Of a DNA stretch of 64,000 nt, positions 14,701-26,674 are shown piece by piece. The stretch is from positions 1 to 64,000 of the forward strand of contig JAHGAU010000001.1 in assembly GCA_019925105.1 (NCBI GenBank), written 5' to 3'. The translations under genes and the position numbers were made by a program. The notes beneath the pieces were generated by a model. That model saw only the letters and a list, made by a program, of their open reading frames with translations. It was not told where the DNA came from and searched no databases. Source of the DNA: Niebla homalea. Lineage: Eukaryota; Ascomycota; Lecanoromycetes; Lecanorales; Ramalinaceae. How positions within the stretch are numbered: position 1 is the first letter of the stretch; the number at the start of each line of letters is the position of its first letter.

Positions 14701-16438
14701 TATAATCGGTTTTTTATATAATTTATTTAATTAAAATATTAATAAAAAACTTTCTACTTTTAATAACGTTAAAAAAATCTTATTATAATAAAATTAAAGG
14801 AAATATAACTATAATTACCTATAAGGTTAATAATAAAAAAGTATAATATATAGAATAATCTTTTTATTTCCCGTAAGTATTATAATAACCGTCTTAAATA
14901 ATAAGTAAACGATTAACCGTAAAATATCCTTTTATATAAAGTTTTAAAACGCTATAATAAAATTAAATAATTATTAAAGTCCGGTTTTAATCGCAGGTTA
15001 AGTTTAAAGTTATAAACGGACTTCCAATTACGAATTAAAGGTAAATTGTTTTTATATTAAAGGCTACTTTATAAAAACGTTTATTGGCCGTTTTTAATTA
15101 AATATAATCTGGATAAAATTTTATATATAATATAATTAATATTAACTCTTACTTAAGTTATAAAATTCCCCAAATAGATTATCGTTTAACCTAAACGTAA
15201 ATAATAAAATATTATTATAATAATTACGATTTATACGGATTATATATACGGCTTAAATATAATAAACGTTATTAATAATCTTTATAGTAAAATCTTTACT
15301 TAACCCTATTTCTTTAAGATTAGAATCTAAAGAATTATTTAAGAGCCTTTATTAAGGTACGATCCCGTAAAATTAATAGCCTAATCCTTAAAGAAACCGT
15401 TAATTAAAAATAATAATTATATATCGTTAAGATTACGGGCTTAATTAAATTCTTAATAATTATATAATATGCTTTTTAATATATAAAGAGAAACTATTTA
15501 ATAACTATATTTATAAATCAGAGAAAAATAAGAAACCCTATAAGGTATTTATTAGTATATAGTTATAAAAAAAGTAAAAAAAGGAAAACATATAAATTAA
15601 ATAATAGATAATAAAATCCTTTAATTAAGGAAATAAGAATTATATAATTAATCGGAACTTTATACGTTAAAACGATTTATAATAATTTAAAATAATTATT
15701 AATAACCCTTATAAAATATAAATATTACAAGGAGTTTTTTAATTATATTATAAAAAATTTAATAGCTTTTTACGTCGGGATAATAATCCTATAATTATAT
15801 AAATTAAGATTACGATTAACTATAAAAACTATTAATATTAATTAAAATAACCTTTAATTTTTATATGGTTTAAATTAAGGTTAATATTAAAATTTAATAA
15901 ATCCTTAAAGGATTCCGGCGTAAAGAATCGATTATATAAATTAATATTTATATATAATTATTTAAAAAACTTATTTTATATATTATTTAATTTATTATAT
16001 TAATCCTTAAAAAAAATTTATTTAAGCTTTTTCTCCGTAAGGTTATTTTATAATAAATAAACGGGAAATTATCGTAATTTAATTAAGTTAAAAAATAAAT
16101 CTTTAAATAAGATTTCTAAAGCTTATCGGAATATTAACTATAATCCTTCTTATTAATAGTTAATTTATAACTTAAAATAAGTATAATTAATCTATATAAA
16201 GTTATCCGAAATTATTATAATAGGGAATTATATAAAATTATTATTAATAATCTGATATATAAATCGTTAATAACTTAACTCCGTTATTAAACTTAGAATA
16301 TTATTAACCAAATATTATTAATATTGTTTTAATATAAAATCTTATAATTATAATTAAGGATATTAATATTAATAAAAATATAAATAATAATTAAGAAAGA
16401 ATAATTATATATAATAAATTATACCATTTAAAAAGGAC
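8760..16438. other. AT desert with decayed, unassigned coding sequence
   Basis: Pure AT low-complexity sequence (about 8.8-11.4 kb) passes into RIP-mutated sequence with codon-like structure on the minus strand. Between 12.1 and 11.4 kb the minus strand can be read over long stretches with only a few RIP-type stops, and again near 15.1-14.5 kb. I could not match these readings to a transposase, integrase or reverse transcriptase. I infer dead transposons of unknown class. Confidence 0.4.
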
Positions 16439-18220
16439 GGAACTCCGTAATCGTAATTTAAGTTCCATTCTTATATAAAGCTTAATAAGCGTTATATATA
16501 ATAATTAATAATAAAAAAATATTTTATGTATATAATTAATAAATTAAATTAGTTAAAAGCTGATTAATCGCTTTACGTAATACCTATATATATAGTTAAA
16601 TATCTTTATTTTCCTTATTTAAGTTATTATTATTATTAACTTTATAAAAATATTTATTAAAACTTATATAAAATAAATTAACTATATATAACCTTTTTAT
16701 AATTTTTAAAACTTATTAAATATATATTTAAAGCTTATAATTATAATAAAAAAACTAAGAATATAAATAATAATTTAATTAACGGAAAATTTATATAAGG
16801 AAAATTAATAATAAACTTTAAAGGTTTATATATTTACTTAATATTATTATCTTTTAAACTTTAATAAAAAAGATTATTTATAAGTAGTTAAAATAAAAAC
16901 TATTTAAGTAACGTAATATTATCCGATTTATAATATGCCGACTTAACTTAAAACGATAATAATAACGTAAATATTTTATACAGTTTAATATACCTTTATT
17001 AATTAAGACTTTTATTAATAACTCTTCGGATTCCTTATTTATATTAATTAATACTATATATAATTATAATTACGAAGACTTATTATATATAATTACCTTT
17101 AATAAATCGTTAAGTATTTCTTTATTTATGGGTAACCCTTTTAAAAACGGTATAATATTAATATTAAATAGTTAAGGAAAAGTTTAAGCTTTATAAAGTT
17201 AAAAATTTAAATTAAGTTTTTTAAACTATTTTTCTTAATCATATTAACTTTATTAATAAGAGTTATTTAAACGTTAATATATATAGTTTATTATTAAGAA
17301 ATAAAAAGGAATAATTATTATAATAAGATTAACTTTAAATTATTAATATAATAGATATTAAAAGAATAACTATATATTAATTATTTTAATTATTCTTTTA
17401 ATTAATTTTATTTTTTTCTTAAGTTTAATTTTATACGTTTTAAAGATATATTTTACGACTTTCTTTCTTACTTAATTATATATAGTCGTTTTATTATTAT
17501 AATACGGTAAAGTATATTTAAAAAACTCTTTAATTTAAAGGTTTTTAATTAACGAACTATATAATAAAGGAAGTATTATATCTGAGGGAAAAAAGAATTT
17601 AAGAAAGGTAATTTTATTTATTATATTTTAAACTTAACGCTTTTTAACTATATATTAATCTTAAAGATATTATTTAATATTTTTAATTATAATATAATAT
17701 TAATACTTTATATAAAGGATTATTTTATATTAAGGGAAATATTATAACTTAACGTTCTCTATATTATAAGAAAATAAAAAAAAAAAAAAAAAAATATAAT
17801 TTATAAAAGTTAAAATAAACCGGATATAATCTAAGTATATAAAATATAATTATAAGGAATATATACTAGAAGAAATAGTTTATAGTACCTTATATAAATT
17901 CAGCTTTAGGGACTTAAATTAAATTATATAAAGTTATTTTTTATATTTTAAGTAAGAAATATTATAAATAATATTTCTTTAATAATAATTTTATAAAATT
18001 TTATTAATAAAGGCTTATTTAAATACGCTTACTTTCCTTTATAACTTTTATATAGAAAGTTAATAAATTAAGTACTTAATTTTCAAGATATATTAAGATA
18101 AAGTATTTATACTTTATATAAAGTTCAGATCCAAGATTTAACAGATGACTTACTGTATACAGCCTCTTCTATTGGTTAGCTATCCGTACTTCACATGAAG
18201 TCCAGACATTAATAGTATTA
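16439..18220. repeat. 1.78-kb direct repeat, unit A
   Basis: The unit starts with GGAACTCCGTAATCG and ends with AATAGTATTA. It is followed directly by a second unit with the same start. The two align over their whole length with mostly C/T and G/A differences. The last 230 bp recur at 21770-21997 next to a gag-like region, so the unit may be a long LTR or contain one. A minus-strand reading such as LKGLPINKEILNDLLK suggests that it also carries decayed coding sequence. Confidence 0.75.
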
Positions 18221-19999
18221 GGAACTCCGTAATCGTAATTTAAGTTTTATTCTTATATAAAGTTTAATAAATATTATATATAATAATTAATAATAAAAAA
18301 ATATTTTATATATATAATTAATAAATTAAATTAATTAAAAGCCAATTAATCGCTTTACGTAGTATCTATATATATAATTAAATATCTTTATCTTTTTTAT
18401 TTAAATTATTATTATTATTAATTTTATAAAAATATTTATTAAAGCTTATATAAAATAAATTAACTATATATAATCTTTTTATAGTCTTTAAAATTTATTA
18501 AATATACGTTTAAAACTTATAATTATAATAAAAAAAAACCGAGAATATAAATAATAATTTAATTAACGGAGGATCCGTATAAAGAAAATTAATAATAAAC
18601 TTTAAAGGTCCGTATATTTACTTAATATTATTATTTCCTGGACTTTAATAAAAAGATTATTTATAAATAGTTAAAATAAAAGCTATTTAAATAATATAAT
18701 ATTACCTAATTTATAATATATTAATTTAACTTAAAATAATAATAATAACGTAAATACTTTATATAATTTAATATACCTTTATTAATTAAGACCTTTACCA
18801 ATAACTCTTTAGATTCCTTATTTATATTAATTAATATTATATATAATTATAATTATAAGGATTTATTATATATAATTATTTTTAATAAATTATTAAATAT
18901 TTTTTTATTTATAAATAGCTTTTTTAAGAATAATATAATATTAATATTAAATAATTAAAGAAAAATTTAAACTTTATAAAATTAAAAATTTAAATTAAAT
19001 CTTTTAAATTATTTTTCTTAATTATATTAACTTTATTAATAAAAGTTATTTAAACTTTAACGTATATAGTTTATTATTAAGAAATAAAGGGGAATAATTA
19101 CTATAATAGGATTAATTTTAAACTATTAATATAATAAATATTAAAAGAATAATTATATATTAATTATTTTAATTATTCTTTTAATTAATTTTACCTTTTT
19201 TTTAAGTTTAATTTTATATATTTTAAAGATATATTTTATGACTTTCTTTTTACTTAATTATATATAATCGTTTTATTATTATAATACGGTAAAATATACT
19301 TAAAGAACTTTTTAACTTAAAAACCTTTAATTAACGGACTATATAATAAAGGAAGTATTATATTTAAAGGAAAAAAGAACTTAAGAAAGGTAATTTTATT
19401 TATTATATTTTAAACTTAACGCTTTTTAATTATATATTAATCTTAAAAATATTACTTAATATTTTTAACTATAATATAATATTAATACTTTATATAAAGG
19501 ATTACTTTATATTAAAAAAAATATTATAACTTAATATTCTTTATATTATAAAAAAATAAAGGAAATAAATAAATATAATCTATAAAAGTTAAAATAAACC
19601 GGATATAATTTAAGTATATAAAGTATAATTATAAAGAATATATATTAAAAGAAATAATTTATAATATTTTATATAAATTTAGTTTTAAAGACTTAAGTTA
19701 AACTATATAAAATCGCTTTCTATATCTTAAATAAGAAATATTATAAATAATATTTCTTTAATAACGGCTTTATAAAATTTTATTGATAAAAACTTATTTA
19801 AATATATTTACTTTATTCTATAACTTTTATATAAAAAGTTAATAAATTAAGTACTTAGTTTTTAAAATATATTAAAATAAAGTATTTATATTTTATATAA
19901 AGTTCAGATTTAAGACTTAATAGATAACTTATTATATATAGTTTCTCTTATTAATTAATTATCCGTACTTTATATAAAGTTTAGATATTAATAATATTA
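18221..19999. repeat. 1.78-kb direct repeat, unit B
   Basis: This is the head-to-tail copy of unit A, with the same start and the end AATAATATTA. Unit B is more AT-rich than unit A near its 3' end, so the two copies were mutated to different depths. Confidence 0.75.
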
Positions 20000-20005
20000 G
20001 GTATT

Positions 20006-20235
20006 ACCCCAGGATAAAGCCTTATTAATGAGTAAATCGTTAAAGTTTTTAAGTATAAATGACCGGTGCCACCCCGGGATAAAACCTTATTAATAAGTAA
20101 ATCGTTAAAGCCTTTAAACGTAGATAACTGGCGCTACCCCGGGATAAAGCCTTACCAATACATAAATCGTAAGAGCCCGTGATTTACGGGAGTCCGTAAT
20201 TGCGTGGAGGCTTTATTCAATCAGCCCCGGGGTAA
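20006..20235. repeat. 65-bp tandem repeat ending in an inverted repeat
   Basis: Three copies begin with ACCCCRGGATAAARCC at 20006, 20071 and 20136, exactly 65 bp apart. The third copy diverges and ends in GGCTTTATTCAATCAGCC then CCGGGGT. This is partly the reverse complement of the unit start, so the last unit can fold back on itself. The patch is GC-richer than its surroundings. Confidence 0.75.
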
Positions 20236-20484
20236 GAGTAACCGTTTACTTTTTATTATTTAATTAAATACCTTTTATTATTTAATTATATCTTTACCGT
20301 TTATTATCCACCTTTTATTATATACTTTTTATTATTAACCTTTTATTATTTACCCTTTATTATCTTTATTAAAATAAGGCCTTAATAGATAAATAATTAA
20401 TAATATTTTTAATATAAAGGGGTTTTTACCGGTTAAGGTTTATAAATAATAAAAGTTAAGTTAAATTAGGATTTTATTAAAAGT

Positions 20485-20526
20485 CTTAATATAAGGAGGC
20501 AACGTTAACGGTTATCTTATATTAAG
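20485..20526. repeat. 42-bp hairpin repeat, copy 2
   Basis: CTTAATATAAG (20485-20495) and CTTATATTAAG (20516-20526) are perfect reverse complements. They flank a 20-base centre that includes AACGTTAACGGTTA. It is homologous to the element at 8077-8118. Confidence 0.75.
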
Positions 20527-20760
20527 ATCTTTAAAGAAATAATTAAATAAAAAAATTAATAAGAAAAAAGCAATAATTATTATTTATTATTATTAAGTAA
20601 ATAATATATTTATTAATATATTCCGGATTATAATAATTCCGATATTATTATAATTTTTTTTTTAATTTTTTTTTAATATTCATTCTTTTTTATTTTAACT
20701 TAAATATTTTTATTTATAATAACATTTTTTTATTATTTTATTATATTCAATTTTAATTAA

Positions 20761-21743
20761 ATAATTTAATAAAACACTTAATAAAAGGTTTAATAAAGGG
20801 GTTAATATAAAACTTAATAAAAGACTTAATAAAAAGCTTAATAAAAAGCTTATTAAATGGCTTAATAAAGGCCTTCCTAAAAGTAAAGTAAGGGTGTAGA
20901 TAAAGGGCTTTACTCAGCTCTCGGATTCTTTATGCAAATTACGGTATTTTTGGGCCTATTGCGGTGGGGGCACCCGGTAAAGTACTTGCTAAAAGGCCTG
21001 GTAAAGGGCCTGGTAAAGGGCTTAGTAAAGGGTTTGCTGGGGGTGCAGGTAAGGGTGCAAGTGAGGGTGCAGGTGAGGGTGCAAGTGAGGGTGCAAGTGA
21101 GGGTGGTGGTGAGGGTGCAAGTGAGGGTGGTGGTGAGGGTGGTAGTACACTTGCAGGTAAGGGTGCAGGTGAGGGTATAAGTAAGGGTGTAAGTGAGGGT
21201 AGTGGTGCACTTGCAGGTAAGGGTGCAAATGAGGGTGTAAGTGAGGGTGCAAGTGAGGGTGCAGGTAAGGGTGTAGGTAAGGGTGGTAATGAGGGTGGTA
21301 AGGGTAGTAATGCACTTGCAGGTGAGGGTGCAAGTGAGGGTACAGGTGAGGGTGCAAGTGAGGGTGGTGGTGAGGGTAGTGGTACACTTGCAGGTGAGGG
21401 TGTAAGTGAGGGTGCAGGTGAGGGTGCAAGTAAGGGTGGTGGTGAGGGTAGTGGTATACTTGCAGGTGAGGGTGCAGGTGAGGGTGGTGGTGAAGGTAGT
21501 GGTACACTTGCAGGTGAGGGTGCAAGTGAGGGTGCAGGTAAGGGTGCAAGTGAGGGTGGTGGTGAGGGTAGTGGTGCACCTGCAGGTGAGGGTGCAGGTG
21601 AGGGTGTAAGTGAGGGTAGTGGTGCACTTGCAGGTAAGGGTGCAGGTGAGGGTGGTGGTAAGGGTAGTGGTGTACTTGCAGGTGAGGGTGCAAGTAAGGG
21701 TGTAGGTGAGGGTGGTGGATTACCTTTGGTGGTAGAATCTTAA
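20761..21743. repeat. G-rich, strand-skewed minisatellite with a RIP-mutated left end
   Basis: From about 21030 to 21719 the plus strand is made of hexamers GGTGCA, AGTGAG, GGTGAG and GGTGGT, with very few C residues and a GGG run about every 6-12 bases. A higher-order unit marked by CTTGCAGGTGAGGG or a close variant recurs nine times. Several frames are open: one (20964-21743) would encode 259 residues of Gly alternating with Ala, Ser, Glu or Lys, and the antisense one His/Pro/Leu. The left flank (20761-20890) repeats ACTTAATAAAAG-like words. These look like the GGTAAAGGGCCT-like words near 21000 after C-to-T and G-to-A change. I call it a minisatellite; a Gly-rich protein is possible but unsupported. 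Confidence 0.8.
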
Positions 21744-21769
21744 TCCTTTTATTTCTTAACAACCACCCT

Positions 21770-21997
21770 ATAAAAATTTAATAATAGAGGCTCGTTTTAA
21801 TATGCTTACTTCACTTTACAACTCTTATATATAAAGTTAATAGATTAAGTAAATAACTCTTAAGATATATTAAGATAAAATATCCGTACTTTATATAAAG
21901 TTCAGATCCAAAACTTAATAGATAACTTACTGCATACAGGCTCTCCCATTGGTTAGCTATCCGTACTTCATATGAAGTCCAGATATTAATAGTGTTA
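21770..21997. repeat. Third copy of the 3' end of the 1.78-kb unit (LTR-like end)
   Basis: This segment aligns with the last 230 bp of units A and B but is less mutated. It contains two perfect 14-bp palindromes, ACTTTATATAAAGT (21888-21901) and ACTTCATATGAAGT (21965-21978), in similar contexts and 77 bp apart. A gag-like reading begins downstream, so this is probably the 3' part of a 5' LTR. Confidence 0.65.
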
Positions 21998-21999
21998 GA

Positions 22000-23210
22000 A
22001 AAAGCAGAAAATAGCCTTTAACGACGATATCTTTAAATTACTTAGAGAAATCAACCTTAAAGTCGATAGTATTTAAAAGTTAAACGAATAACTTATTAAT
22101 AAAGTTATTACCCTCGAAATATATTTATTTTCTCGTGGTAGATTTAAATATTAAGAGCATAATATCTTTTTTATTAATAAGAACTTTAATAATAATAATA
22201 CTCTATAAGAGAAGGAAAAAGAAAAAACTATATCTTTAACCTTATCCTCAGAAAAAGACCGCTTTCATATTAAAAAGCTTAAATACTTTAACGGTACCGG
22301 TAATATTTATATTTTTATTAAGCGGCTTAAAACCGTTTATAAAATTAAATTTATTAACTTCGTTAAGAAATACCTTATCCTTACCTTTATGAATCCGAAT
22401 AAATTAAATAAAACTTATAATTAATAAACTTTAAAAATTAATAATATAACTTAAATAAAACTCTTTAATAAAATAAGTCTTCTTTATAATTTACTTAAAT
22501 CTTAGTTTAAAATCCCGGAGTATTAACTCCTTAATTAATTAAATTAAATACGGTATATACGTAAGGACGTTATAGATTAAAAACCTGTAATTACGTTTAT
22601 TAATTAAGTTATAACTTTAATTAAAAAACTTAATTACTATTTAAAGAATAGCTTATAATTTACCTTTATTAGATTTAAACCCTCCTTATAGAGTACCCTA
22701 TTATTCCCTAGTTTAGATATGGATCTCTTTATATCTTAAGTATAAATCCGGTAATATATATAATTTAAGTAATATTATATTTTTAATAAATTTATTTATT
22801 TAATACCTTATTTATAGTAAGTAATACCGAATGCCGTTATTAATAATTACGATTATAATAAACGATTTAATCGTGATTAACGTCCTTATTTACCTTATAA
22901 TAGTTATTTAAATTAAAGCCTTTACTTTAAATAAAAGCTGCTTACCGTAAATTACGCATTAATATATTAAGTTAAGTTTATCGATAACGATAACCTTAAA
23001 CTTTTCCTTTACGTCCTTAATAATAACGTCCCTAAATACGTTAAAGCCAACTTCGGTAATATTTATTAAGAAGGTTACGATCTTATTAATAAATAAGGTT
23101 ATCGTTATACTTATAAGCTATTTAAGTAATAATACCTTTAATATACGACTTAAGAATACCTCAGAAATTACGTTTTTAAGTGATTTAGCTTAATCGTAAT
23201 CCTTAAATTT
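22000..23210 (+). mobile_element. RIP-decayed retrotransposon gag region
   Basis: From about 22250 the plus strand reads KLKYFNGTGNIYIFIKRLKT, and later segments readable as LKS.FKIPEY and YIRKDVID.KPVITFIN, with TAA stops where Gln codons would be expected. This resembles the start of a Ty3/gypsy-type Gag in layout and follows an LTR-like end. I see no protease, integrase or reverse transcriptase downstream before 23.5 kb, so the element is truncated or interrupted. Confidence 0.55.
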
Positions 23211-23651
23211 ATGATTATTTCCCGGGTAAATTATGAGAATTACTCAGTTTATATTTTTTTTCAGTTTTTAATTTTTTTAATATATAATCTTATCGGCCTT
23301 TATTTCTCAATAATTATATATTTAATTAATATAATCTATATACTTAAAGCTTTCCTTCGGTTACTTTTATTACTAAGTATATTAATATTTATGGTATTTT
23401 ATGGTGGATATAATACGACGTGGACGTCGCTTTTTTCTCTTTTTTATAGGCATATTATTACGATATAGATCATGGGAGGATTCCTTGGCACGGAGCGGCC
23501 TTACCTTCTTCCGCATGCTTGGCGCGTATACTTATATTTCCCACCTTTATAGCTAGATAGCTATTCATATATATATTATACCCACTCACTTTATGCATAC
23601 CGCATTTCTCGTAATAGAAAAAGAATTAAAACATTAAATTAACTTTATTAA
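23211..23651. other. Mixed AT-rich DNA between gag remnant and MITE
   Basis: An 85-codon open stretch (23211-23468) encodes mostly hydrophobic residues and looks like decayed transposon sequence. The part from 23480 to 23600 is GC-richer and shares short words with the copia LTR described below (GCGCGTATA, CTAGATAG), which is too little to call a copy. Confidence 0.4.
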
Positions 23652-24153
23652 CGGTACGCCGGCGGGATTAATAAAAATAAATATAAAAGATATAACGTTA
23701 TAGTTTAAATACTTAAATATTACTTTAATAAATAAATTAATAATAAGATTAATTTTTAAGGAACTTAAAAAGAATTAAGGTATAATTTTTACTTAAGGTA
23801 AAAATAATAATTATCCTGCTTTACGCTTATTAAGTTATGGCTTATAAATAACGTATATTAAGGCCGTTATTAAAGCCTTTTACCAAGGCCCTTTATTAAG
23901 GCTTAACGGTTTACCTTGGCATAATAATATAGCGCACTATTGTAACGCCGGCGCAGAGATGGCGCTAGCTGCTAATAAATATAAAGCGGGATAATTATTA
24001 TTTTTACCTTAAGTAAAAATTATACTTTAATTCTTTTTAAGTTCTTCAAGAATTAATTTTATTATTAATCTATTTATTAAAGTAATACCTAAGTATTTAG
24101 ACCGTAACGTTACGTCTTCTACCCTTACCTTTATTAGTCCCGCCGGCGTGCCG
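23652..24153. mobile_element. MITE-like element with about 172-bp terminal inverted repeats
   Basis: The left arm (23652-23823) starts CGGTACGCCGGCGGGA. The right arm (23982-24153), read on the minus strand, starts CGGCACGCCGGCGGGA. The arms match along their length with mainly C/T and G/A differences. The 158-bp centre has no coding sequence. Size, long TIRs and lack of a transposase fit a non-autonomous DNA transposon. I cannot define a target duplication with certainty. Confidence 0.8.
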
Positions 24154-24500
24154 CCAGCGGAGTCAATTTAATAATATTAAAGATCTTAAGAATATTTAAG
24201 ATAATAAAAAGTAAATTTTATATATATTTTTAAAGTTTAAAAAGACCAGGAATACTATAATATAAATATATATAAGATAAATTAATTATATTAATTTAAT
24301 CGCATTTAAGAGGTTTTTGGATTTTAATTTTTTTAAAATCGAAATTCCACATTGTCCTCTACGTCCCTCTGGCCCGCCGTACTTCGGCCCAATCAGCTAC
24401 CGATCTTGCTGCCGAAATCTGCCCAAGCGCAATATCATCACGAGCGGGGACGGACATAACTTTTGTCATTTCTCCTGTGCGCTTCGCTTAAGCCTGCGCC

Positions 24501-25824
24501 ATGCCTTCTGCAAAGCCAACGGTGGCATTTGCTGGCCTAGGAGCAATGGGCTTCGGGATGGCTTCCCATCTCGTGAGGTCTGGATTCCCCGTAGTCGCAT
24601 ACGATATTTATCCTCCCTCGATCGACAAGCTGGTCGCTGTGGGAGGAACGGCGGCGGCAACACCCCAGGATGCTGTGAGACATGTTGACTTCCTGGTCTG
24701 CATGGTCCCGAAGATCGATGATGCGATGACTCTTCTTTTCCATCCTGCATCTGGAGCTGTAACCTCAATGCGCGAGAATGCGTCGCTGCTAATGACATCG
24801 ACCGTGGCGCCATCTGATATTGGCATGCTTGTATCACGTCTGACGGAGGTAGAAAGGTCAGACATCCGTCTGATTGACTGTCCTGTGTCCGGTGGCTCCG
24901 GACGAGCGGCAGATGGCACGCTCTCCATCTTTGCTTCGGGCAATGATACAGACCTAGACACAACACACCCAATTCTTGAGTGCATGAGCGGCAAGCTCTA
25001 CAGGGTACCAGGTGGTCTTGGTGGTGGATCAAAGGCGAAGCTGGTTCATCAGATCTTTGCTGGGGTGAACATTGCGATGGCCTCGGAAGCCATGGGTCTC
25101 GCCGCAATGGCCGGCTTAAACACTCAACAAGCGTTTGACCAATTGAGCAAAACTGACGGGAGCAGTTGGATGTTCTGCAATCGAGTCCCACACATGCTTG
25201 ATCCATCCCTGCCTCCATATTCGGCAGTCGCAATCATCAAGAAAGATGTAGCAATCATTACAAAGACCATTGCTGAGTATGCTATCAAACTGCCGCTACT
25301 AGAAACGGCAGAAGAGTTGTATCGTGAGTGCAGTGCTGCCGGCTGGGAGAGGGAAGACGATTGCGTTGTTGTAAGGCTGTACATGCCTGGCCAGCCAGGT
25401 CTCGTTGCAAAGAACGCCAAGTCTGGGAAAGGCCAAGATCAACCTCACATCAGCATTGATGAGATTGAAAGCCTAATGGTCCTCGTACATCTAGCGGTAA
25501 CCAGTGAGGCAATGGGCTTTTGCGAGCAGCTTGGTATCGACACGGATCTCATGTTCGACATTGTCAGTAACGCCGCTGGATCGAGCGCAGTATTTGTGAA
25601 ACACTTTCAGCGAATGCAGAGAGACAATTGGTTGTTCAGATCGATTCCAGGAGTATATGACCTGAAAGCCAGAGTTGTCGGTCCATCTCGTTGCCATCAC
25701 TATTTAGTTCTGTACTGACATGATCTAGGCATCAGCATGTGCAAAGGCTTCCGATCTCAGCTATAGAATGGATCTTTCATCGATTGCGCTCAAAAAAATT
25801 GACGGCCAACTTGATCTGGCATAG
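24501..25824 (+). CDS. 3-hydroxyisobutyrate/L-threonate dehydrogenase-like oxidoreductase
   Basis: The product (422 residues in this model) is an NAD(P)-dependent beta-hydroxyacid dehydrogenase of the 6-phosphogluconate dehydrogenase superfamily, probably a soluble enzyme oxidising a small hydroxy acid. The Rossmann loop GLGAMG is at residues 12-17, the substrate-binding signature DCPVSGG at 126-132, and the catalytic lysine in GGGSKAKLVHQ at 178. A second copy of the C-terminal helical domain follows from about residue 310 (SEAMGFCEQLG), as in the fungal proteins of about 430-440 residues that I know. I place one intron at 25674-25728 because the exon before it runs into a stop, and the sequence after CTGACATGATCTAG restores the conserved end. 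The 5' splice site (GTTGTC) is unusual; GTATAT 21 bp upstream is an in-frame alternative. The exact substrate is unknown. Confidence 0.85.
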
Positions 25825-26674
25825 ACTCGAATCACCTCGTTGAAAGGTTATATTGGACTATGAAAGGCGTCTGCTCCAACTCGTTTTGATGTCATTACAA
25901 TGATCTCACAGCTTCGGTGGTTGAGATCGATTACATTCCGGATTCCAGTGTCCATGTCTTATATCCAAGCGTATGACAAGTCCCAGTAAGGGACAGAGGA
26001 TTAGACATACTGTGGTGGTTCGAAAGCCTCCAACTCAAATTTAAAAGATGTTCACGTCACTTTAATCGGATTGGAGAGCCAAAACAAGGCATTGGGACTC
26101 TCCACTGCTCACCATGATGGCACGATATCTGTTGATCTCAAGGCTGAGGAACAATGGCCTAGGGCTAACAGCCTCGCAAATGCATCAATGTACTGCGACA
26201 CGCGAGGGAAAGACCTGGCGCACTGACAGGAGCGCGAATTGTAAAGGTATTCGCTCCTCCCAGCAATCGGGTGCAAGCTCATTGCCACGGCGTTTGCTGA
26301 TCGTTGCCATCTTTTTAAGTCATGTCTTGGTCATTTGCGTAAAAATCTGAGACGTATCCGGTTGCATGAACCACTATAACCCGACAGGACTTGGAAACCC
26401 GCGCCTGATGAGACCTCATAAGAACCTTCAATATTGAACAGGCCTCGGAACGTGCTTGAGCTGTGAAAACCCTTTCTAGCGTATGATCCCGCTGCATTGA
26501 CTTACGCATATCGCATGTTGCGCCTAGGCGACACCCGATACCTAGGGCTATGTACCGGCCATTCGTACTATCTAGGAATTGTTCTCCCTTCTCATTCGTA
26601 ACAGCAAGGAGTTACGAACATTAGTATATCAGCTTTCACCCAATACCTCATTTTCGTCCTCTCAAAAGGCCGCA
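25825..26674. other. Intergenic DNA
   Basis: The sequence has normal base composition. A 78-codon frame at 26114-26350 has no recognisable features. I see no repeat and no RNA gene. Confidence 0.5.

Noticed and set aside
20006..21740. CRISPR-like array
   Set aside because: The repeats are contiguous without unique spacers and the organism is a fungus; these are minisatellites.
20964..21743. 259-codon Gly-rich frame as a collagen- or silk-like gene
   Set aside because: Parts of other plus frames and the antisense strand are open over the same array, as expected for a stop-free short repeat. No signal peptide, splice site or flanking coding sequence supports a gene.
21022..21762. 246-codon His/Pro/Leu-rich frame on the minus strand
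   Set aside because: It is the complement of the same minisatellite, and its composition follows from the repeat.
23480..23620. Another copia LTR copy
   Set aside because: Only short shared words with the 220-bp LTR, without the TGTCAG start or consistent order.
24466..25233. 255-codon antisense frame across the dehydrogenase gene
   Set aside because: The plus strand has clear family motifs over the same bases; the antisense frame has none.
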